Below, piece by piece: positions 20,374-26,915 of a DNA stretch of 26,915 nucleotides. The DNA lies in NCBI GenBank assembly GCA_049999805.1, contig JBNGIO010005928.1, forward strand, positions 1-26,915, given 5' to 3'. The DNA comes from Folioceros fuciformis. Lineage: Eukaryota > Anthocerotophyta > Anthocerotopsida > Anthocerotales. The stretch's first letter is position 1, and every line of letters starts with the position of its first letter. The notes beneath the pieces were generated by a model. The model made no database searches. It saw only the letters and a list, made by a program, of their open reading frames with translations, and was not told where the DNA came from. The position numbers and the translations under genes were made by a program.

Positions 20374-20891
20374 ATGGCGCAGGCGCTGAGGGCGGCCATT
20401 ACCATCAGCCCTATGTGCACCCCCTTCACTCCTGCCTACCGCTCGCATCAGGCTCTGCCGAAGGCGCATTTTTCGGTTGTGTGCTGTCAGAGCACCGGCC
20501 GCGATGCTCAGCCCGATGTTTCCAGGAGGTATGTTTTGGTCTGGTACGCGGATTGGCAGCCCTGCCAAATCGCGGCAGATCTGTGCGTTCTGTTTGTTGA
20601 TGGTGCTGCATTTTTCACAGATCTTTTGCTCTCGGAGGAGCCGCAGCTGCGGCGGGACTGGCGTTTCTCAACCAACCCGAGGTCCAGGCCAAGAGGCAGC
20701 CTCCGCCACCCCCGACGGAGAAGAGGCCAGAGGACGACCCGAATCTTAGTGCCTATGACGCCAGATTGCTGGCAAGTTACAGGCGCAAGGAGGCCTTGAA
20801 GGCATCGGTAGAAGCTAAGAGAGCCCAAGCCGCTGCTCAGGCAGGGAGCTCTCCGCAGACTCAAGATCTGGCCACCGTGAAGATGCAGTAG
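20374..20891 (+). CDS. Small predicted thylakoid protein with twin-arginine signal
   Basis: Two exons (20374-20528 and 20621-20891, 92-bp intron GTATGT...TTTTTCACAG) give 141 residues. Residues 1-48 are rich in Ala, Ser and Thr with few acidic residues (MAQALRAAITISPMCTPFTP), like a plastid transit peptide. Next comes VSRRSFALGGAAAAAGLAFL (residues 49-68), a classic twin-arginine (Tat) lumen-targeting signal, with a plausible AxA-like cleavage site after VQA (residue 75). The mature part of about 66 residues is Pro-rich then Arg/Lys/Ala-rich and helical (DPNLSAYDARLLASYRRKEA). The second twin Arg codon is split by the intron. I do not recognise the family with certainty; a small photosystem or lumen accessory protein would fit. 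If the signal is not cleaved, it could serve as a membrane anchor. It converges with the - strand gene ending near 20983. Confidence 0.72.
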
Positions 20892-20982
20892 GGCCCCTGG
20901 TGCGCTTCTCGGATGCAGCTCACGCGACAGGATTGCATAAAACCTCAAACTACGGACCTATCGGCAAGTAAAATGCGATTGT

Positions 20983-23900
20983 TCATCTGGAGTAGTTTTC
21001 GTCCATTCTGATCACTCCTGAGACTCTCGACCTCCTCACCAAAGGTAGGGTGGACTTGCTACTTACCCGAGAACGTTGAACGGGCACCAGCGATCCCGCC
21101 CTGCTGTCCCGAGGGCTGTGCGACGGTGACTGCCCTAATATAACAAAAGACGGATTTTGTTCCACTTGGGCATCATTTCGGGGGATAACTTCCTCGTGCA
21201 CCAAATAGTCTCCACGGTCACCCTCAGGAGACTTGCTTACTGGAGAAGACCTTCTTGGCCAACTGTAGCCTTGGAGTTGTCCTTGGGCTTCAAAAGGCGT
21301 CAACATGGTACTTCGAGAGTCGTTTGTCTCTGAGCTGGTCGTCTGCACTGTTGCTGGCACTTCCGCGTCCTCTATCACGAAATTGGCACCAGCAGGCATG
21401 ATCACGGATGCTTGAGTCTTATGCTGCTCAGCCCAATTGCGAGCACGCCAGAAACGAAGCCGTTGTTTCAGTCTCACCTGCACCCACAAACGGGCATTAT
21501 CACCAGATTGCTGCAAGACAAGGCCAAGGTTGTACGCAGGTGCATTCTTTTGCAGCAAGCGTCCATGAAATGACGGGGTCCTTGAGTGATAAAATTACGA
21601 TTTCTCTTCGGAGCTCCCTGTTGTCCATCTGGGCCACGGCAGAGGAACCCTTCCGTCCAAGGTCTTTGCTCCTCCTCGGCTTTCTCTCAGTCTGGAGACC
21701 GGCATATAAGTTGCATCAGGGACTTCGACTATGAGCTAGTGTAGTGCTGCATGCAAATTCTCTAGTATAGCCACCCCTTTGGAGATCGTGAGAAAACAAA
21801 CAGGTACCTGCATCAGGAAAGGATCTGTTTGACACGATCGGTGTTTCGCTTGTCCGCTTTCCAAAAGAATCTTCCATTCCAGAGCGCTACGTTGTGTGGT
21901 AATACGTCTTCTATCGTCTTTCTGGAATTTGGACTTCGACTCTGGCTGGTCAGACAACGAGTACGCGTGATCATCATAGTCTGGACTCCCCACCTTACTA
22001 CCGGACTCGCCCTCAGAGCGTCCTTTGCCACGCCTTCTCCGGTGCTTGTCTTCTGGGTCCTCGTCCTCGGCANNNNNNNNNNNNNNNNNNNNNNNNNNNN
22101 NNNNNNNNNNNNNNNNNNNNNNNNNNNNNNNNNNNNNNNNNNNNNNNNNNNNNNNNNNNNNNNNNNNNNNNNCCTGCTGTGACCTCCGTTTAGATTTCTT
22201 CCTCTTTGATGCGATCTCAGTAAAGTCAGGTCCGTCGACCTCCGCCTCTTCCTTGGGTTCTTCATCCGAATCTTCAAGCAATTTCGAGACCGACTGGGAC
22301 AGGTCGGCCAGCGGTTTCTCATCCTCGTCAATATCCTCGTCAATCACCTCATCGCCCTCCACCTCCTCCAAATCACCGTCCTCAAGTTGTTCCCTCTCCA
22401 CCAACCTGGTGTCTCGAGAAGGGGTGGCCTGCACAAGCGATCCTCTAGCTGAACGAGCCTTAGGGGTCGCGCTGGCCGACGAAGAAATTGTTCCACCGGC
22501 ACCCGGAACAATCCCCGTGTCCACGTCCTCACCACCCTGACGTTGAGCTTTCTTCTTACCTTCGGCACCCTCCTTGCCAGTGGCCTCAAGCTGCGAAGAG
22601 GCGGTTTGACCGGGTTCTTCAACTTTGGAGGTCTTCTTCTTTCGCTTTGAAGCATCAACCTGATGTCGTTCATCATCTCCAGCACTTGCCCCTCTCTCGC
22701 TGCCCTTGCCAGATCCGGCGCCTTTCTCGCCATCCTTGGCAGCTTCAGCAGCTATACAAAGCAAGAGGATCGTACGAGAATCATACCCATTTGGAATAGT
22801 GCAGTAGCCATGTCACAGTAGCTCAGCTACAGAGCACTTTCACCTATGGATCACATACCACTTTCTTTGACGTCCTTCCGAATCCTTATATGTCTTTTAT
22901 CCTGTGGCCCATAATTGACGTTAGCTTCCCTTTTCATGCACGACGGACATCAAACCCAAGTCGAAGCCTTGTGCTCCAGATGTTACAATCAATGCGAGGT
23001 CAGCATACCAGCTTCTGAGCATCGGTCAAGTTCTCCGTTATTTTCCCTCCCAGGACGTGGTACTCTTGTTCCTGAACCTCACAAAACATGTCAGGTTGTA
23101 GGTGCAAAAAAGGAATTACACATCTCGATTGTCCAGGCAGGTAAAAGTGGAATACGAAAGAGGGGTCACAACGAACCAGCAAATGCATTCTCCTCAGAAA
23201 CTCTCGCAGTCTAGCTTCCTGTCCAAATTAGAAGGCCTCAGGTCAAAGACATGACGGGGGTTGGGGAGCTAAACCAGTGTCTGTTAGAAGCCTTATTGAA
23301 AAGCTGTCGGCAAAGAGAAGGAACCTCTGCCTCCCCTTCCTTGCCTGCTAGTTTAGTTGCAGCCATCAGTTCTGCTTGACGATTCAGCATCTCTTGCTGC
23401 CATCACAGTCATGACAAGCAGTCAGGTTCTGGCCGCAGTACAATCTGTAAGATACCAGTTCTTTCTTTCAATGCACAAATTCCAAGAGCGAAACCTTTCA
23501 GTCGGACGTAGACACTAAACAACTACATAGGGGACGTTACCTAAATCGCTAGAGGCAACGACGGTCCACACCTGTTGTGCAACAATTTAGCCTCCAATGC
23601 ATTGGACTTTGACGCTGCCTATTACCCTTTCCGCATAGAGACTTCCCAGGCGGTTGCGCAAATCTTCCTGCGCAAGCTGCAGGGCCATCGCGGGAGAAGA
23701 TGGCAACCTCCAGTCGGCAGCCGTGCCATCAGCTTCCGCTTCCTTGTCCTTGGGCTTCGACGAAGGTACGTCGAAAAACACGTCTTCTTGAGCGGAAAGG
23801 CTTCCTGCCGACAAGTCATGCGCCGCAATAAGCATACGAGGCAGGTAATGCTGTAGACCATTGGAGGGATGACCCGGGTAATTCTACAGCGAATTGGATG

Positions 23901-25064
23901 GATCATAGACAGGGTTGCACTAGCAAATACCCAAATGCTGAAGCCAACTGTGGATATCCCTGAGGCCATTTGTCTGCTGAGAAACATTCATAGAGCCAGC
24001 CTGGAAACACATCCAAACAAACATGCTAGTCAGAAAGAGTTACAGAAGAAGACACAGAGAGTAGTCCAACGAGATTAAGCCGAACAGTGAAAGGGATCTT
24101 GCACGAAGTTTCAAAGTGGAAAACCTAAAAGGATCCCAGAAGTTTACAAGCAGCGCACCAATCGCCTTGCTTGCTTCACATATTCGCTTGCCGTCGGCCG
24201 CTGTTCCTCCTCCACCTCCACGTGAATCGATCCCCGTGAGGACAACCGTCTGGCTTTCGGAGGCGGGGGCAAGGGACTGTAAGTCTGTTCGTAATCCTCA
24301 GTGGCCAGCTCGTGCAACATACTGAGCCTCAACCCAAGCCTGTTTGTAGAATCCTTGAGCTTGTCCATATACAGGTCAAGAGCCAGCTTGTTTCGCTTCG
24401 TCGGATCATCCATCTTCTGCCTTTCCAGGTCAAGACTGGACACCGTGTCATAGAGCAGCTCGTCGTCACTCTCCACAAACGTGGTGTCGATAGGTATGTC
24501 ACTAGTATCACAAGCTTCATCCTTGTAGACTCCCTTACGCGGGGTCTTGCCCAGCCTGGGACTCCGGAAGCTGTTTTCTCCCACGCTCCCCCGTCGATCT
24601 GACATGTGACCAGACAGTCCCAAGGACATCCTCCTCGGAATGTGAGCGAGCGAGCCAACTCTGGGCCTAGGGCTTCGCCCCAAGCTAGGCCGTCTCCCAC
24701 GATACTCATTGGAATCTGGCTCGTCTCCATTGCCATTCAGACTCGCTCTCCTCCGCAAATAATCAGGCACATCAAGCTTGCAGTCCGCATCCCCCTTCTT
24801 CGCTCCTCCACCAGCTTTCCCCTTCCCCTCCCCGCCATACAACGCCACCGGCATGACATTCTTGGGAAGCGAGGACACCTTCCGGTTCGTGTTCACGACT
24901 CCCGTCAGCGAACTCAAGAGCATAGCACCTTGCTCCTTGAGGCTCGGAGGCGGGCCGCTGAACTTGGACCCCTTCCTCTCGCTGTTGTACGGCAGATCCT
25001 GCACATCCAAAACATCCTCCAACTTCATCACACAAATCTCAACAACCTCACCTGCCCCGGCCAT
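20983..25064 (-). CDS. Large unrecognised charged protein, multi-exon model
   Basis: Several coding-like stretches follow one another on the - strand. The first (about 25064-24159, start MAGAGEVVEICVMKLEDVLD) has a conserved-looking head (PPPSLKEQGAMLLSSLTGVV), an Arg/Ser/Pro-rich basic middle and a helical end (KRNKLALDLYMDKLKDSTNR). A second, near 23850-23636, reads LPRMLIAAHDLSAGSLSAQE and ends SLYAER before a donor. Others lie near 23400-23240 (QEMLNRQAELMAATKLAGKE) and 23065-23005 (EYHVLGGKITENLTDAQKL). Then come 22915-22860 (YGPQDKRHIRIRKDVKES) and 22752-21802, strongly charged Lys/Glu/Asp low complexity interrupted by an assembly gap. A last part runs about 21560-20983 to the stop. I could not resolve every splice phase, so this may be two genes. 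No enzyme motif was seen. The mix of basic Ser/Arg tracts, helices and acidic tracts suggests a nuclear or cytoskeletal scaffold, which is only a guess. Confidence 0.5.
22073..22172. other. Assembly gap of 100 N within the charged-protein gene
   Basis: A run of exactly 100 N interrupts the acidic/basic low-complexity exon. Flanking codons are KRKKSKRRSQQ on one side and AEDEDPEDKHRRRR on the other (- strand). The repetitive, GC-rich coding sequence probably defeated assembly here. Confidence 0.99.
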
Positions 25065-25210
25065 CCACTCCACAACCACTCCTCACGCCTCCATCATCAA
25101 AACTCAGCAACCTCCAATCTTTCCTCCTCCAACCTGTCCTCACCTCATTCCGCACGCCGAAGAAGGCCTCCACAGCCTTCGCTTCCGGCGGCATCTCGCA
25201 AAATCCGCAA

Positions 25211-25257
25211 CACTCGCACACTCTCACTCGCACACTCTCACTCACTCACTCACTCGC
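25211..25257. repeat. CACT/CTCACA microsatellite
   Basis: Tandem CACT and CTCGCACA units are present (on the - strand, GAGT). The tract lies about 150-195 bp ahead of the start codon of the large - strand gene, probably in its 5' untranslated region or core promoter. Confidence 0.85.
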
Positions 25258-26183
25258 ATGCGTTGGCAAGTACGATCTTCACCTCGGCGAGCGGACGTTA
25301 CACATCCTTCCCTCGCCTCTCCCACGCCCGCGCCATGGCCTCGGCGATGACGGACCAGCCACCGCGCTTGCACGCTCGGTCGGAGATCGTGGGGAATGCG
25401 GCGGCTGACCCGACATTGCGAAACGGGCCAAACCGAGTGCAGACGGGAGGAAGTCATAAATAGGCAGACGGGACCGTCGGCCCCGCTCCAGTGGCTCCAC
25501 ACAACCGACGCTAGGGACGGACGTGAGCCGCGATTGGATTCGATCCATTCGTGACCCCTTCCCTTCCGTCGCCCGTCCTTCACGTCCCCGCCCCCCCCTG
25601 AACGGTCCAGGAGTCGGACCACGTGGTGCTTGCGGAAGTAAAATGTACATGCAAGTTTGGACGAAGGCCACGTCCCCACTTTTGCGTGGCCTGTCCCCAT
25701 TACCCCGCACTCCCCTGCAGACATCACATACATAAAGCTCCTGCGTCCTGCTCCTGTACCTGACCGGCTTCGTGTATGTCCGAGATTGTGCCACCAGGAT
25801 GTCTGGTGATGAGAGAACCATCCGTCAGGCTCAGCAAACGGGACATACATGAACGGAACGGGCCTCGTGTTGACCCGCCGTTCCTGCACCTCGGACAACG
25901 ACACACCCAAGTCTGGAGCATCCCATTACCATTCTGCACCATCTTCATCCATCCGGACAGCACATACATTACATGCAAACATCAGAAGCCATTCGTTACG
26001 GATCCGGGCAGTAAATGTCGGCGTCGGTCCCGGTCACCGTTAGATTTAAGATTCCAACATCCCAGGAGCAGTTACTGATGCAACTCGCGTCGCGCGCCGG
26101 GGGCGTGGCGTTTCGCCGACCCCGACCGCCTCGTAACCGGCCCCGCAGCCTTACACGGCGTCTACCCGGCCCCCCACCAGCGG

Positions 26184-26242
26184 GTTGGGGTGTCACGCGG
26201 CCGTGAAGTCGTGGCCGGGGTTCGAACCCCGGTAATCTCAAC
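26184..26242 (+). other. tRNA-like, box B-containing patch (possible SINE head)
   Basis: GGTTCGAACCC (26219-26229) matches the RNA polymerase III box B consensus and sits in a near-palindromic arm, CCGGGGTTCGAACCCCGG. The ends GTTGGGG and ATCTCAAC can form a seven-pair stem with two G-U pairs, and TCACGCGGCCGTGA forms a hairpin between them. Only 59 bases span the outer stem, too short for a four-arm tRNA, and no anticodon arm is evident. It may be a decayed tRNA or the head of a short interspersed element, and chance in GC-rich DNA is possible. Confidence 0.3.
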
Positions 26243-26548
26243 GGACGCCTGGGAAAGTAAAAGTAGTAGGCCAGGCCTGGAACGAAAGGAAGGGATTGAA
26301 TAAGATCTCATCTCATGTCATTCATTTGGTTGCTTTTCCCTTGGCTAAGCGCTCTGTTTCCTTGTCACAAGTACACACGTACCTGGATGGGCGTTGAAAC
26401 TCATTGTTTAACAACAATAGTCTGACAACGGGTCTACAAAGATTGGTGAAGAGAAGGATGAGAAAAAGGCTATTGATCATGCAGTCTGAAGGCCACCAAG
26501 TTTGAGAAGAAGAGACAAACTAAGTACTACTACTACATGAGCTGCCTG

Positions 26549-26611
26549 CCTGGTCCTAATCCAAGTCCTGGCCCTGGTCCTAGTCCTAATTCTGATCCTG
26601 ATCCTCATTCC
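26549..26611 (+). repeat. Degenerate CCTGGT/CCTAAT hexamer repeat
   Basis: About ten degenerate hexamers of the form CCTRRT or GATCCT are arranged in tandem (CCTGGTCCTAATCCAAGTCC at the start). A TAC trinucleotide run lies just upstream. It looks like a decaying minisatellite with no coding signal. Confidence 0.75.
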
Positions 26612-26915
26612 TTCCCCTCCGCATCCCCACAACCATAATGCGGGTGGAATTTCTTTCTTCCCAACTGTTCTCTTTCGTTGTATGTATGTTTGTGTTTTTT
26701 GAGTTTATCTTGTGTGAAAGGGGTCATAATTTATGCTTGTTGTTGTGATTCATTTGAAGCTTGGGTTCATGGCGCATGTCTCGCCTTCTGAATGCGACGT
26801 AGGGGCCAGTCCAAGCTCTGCTAGGCAGCGAAGAACTACAGCGAGGGCCGGTGACGACAAGCGATCCGGAAGCCACCAAGTGGTTTGGAAACGGGGTAAG
26901 GGAGGAGATAAAAGA

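Larger units (their letters stand above)
25065..26915. other. Right flank: leader and promoter, simple repeats, no clear gene
   Basis: The part next to 25065 is the leader and promoter of the - strand gene. It includes a tiny upstream ORF (ATGATGGAGGCGTGA, 25097-25083) and a GAGT-type repeat. From about 25320 to 26250 the DNA is GC- and CpG-rich with open frames on both strands that share no family motif. From 26250 to the end it is AT-richer, with only a decayed hexamer repeat. No complete gene was recognised, and the rightmost bases may be the flank of a gene outside the window. Confidence 0.5.

Noticed and set aside
25242-25910. - strand 222-codon frame in the right flank
   Set aside because: Arg/Gly/Ser-rich composition expected from GC-rich DNA, containing the microsatellite; no family motif.
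26184-26242. Functional tRNA gene
   Set aside because: Too short for four arms, no anticodon arm, and a mismatch in the T stem when set to standard numbering.
1-26915. CRISPR arrays, bacterial operons, phage or insertion sequences
   Set aside because: Introns, transit peptides and plant families show a nuclear plant genome; no spaced direct-repeat array or transposase was found.

Overview
The window is nuclear DNA of a land plant. The evidence is an organelle-type PLS pentatricopeptide-repeat (PPR) protein, an L-type lectin receptor kinase, a plant-style F-box protein, organelle-targeted housekeeping enzymes and GT-AG introns. Genes are tightly packed, alternate strands, and in the spliced genes most introns are only about 75-165 bp, many of them 85-100 bp. 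Such compact introns together with a large PPR protein suggest a spore-bearing lineage with a small genome, for example a lycophyte such as Selaginella or a hornwort. Sequence reading alone does not settle the species. Two runs of exactly 100 N (11979-12078 and 22073-22172) are assembly gaps, and both lie inside coding exons.

Layout, left to right: organellar tryptophanyl-tRNA synthetase (-, 847-3474, 14 exons); single-exon PPR protein of the E class (+, 4305-7010); F-box protein (-, 8059-9924); L-type lectin receptor-like kinase with a degenerate catalytic site (+, 10942-13114); broken copy of the 3' end of the next gene (-, about 13170-13650); methionyl-tRNA formyltransferase (-, 14201-16398, 11 exons); regulatory subunit 2 of protein phosphatase 4 (+, 16711-18319, 7 exons); the MEP-pathway enzyme IspF (-, 18644-19647, 4 exons); a small predicted thylakoid protein with a twin-arginine signal (+, 20374-20891, 2 exons); a large unrecognised charged protein (-, about 20983-25064); and a gene-poor right flank with simple repeats and a tRNA-like patch.

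I rebuilt the spliced genes by hand from family motifs, GT-AG borders and phase. The formyltransferase, PP4R2, IspF and twin-arginine protein models each sum to an exact multiple of three with consistent phases. Four or five products are probably plastid or mitochondrial: the two enzymes of organellar translation (charging tRNA-Trp, formylating initiator Met-tRNA), a PPR RNA-binding protein, IspF and the twin-arginine protein. They are separate genes with their own flanks, not an operon, and I see no dedicated new multi-gene system. The oddest items are the lectin pseudokinase, the 117-residue PPR units, the partial duplication of the formyltransferase gene, and the unrecognised protein on the right.
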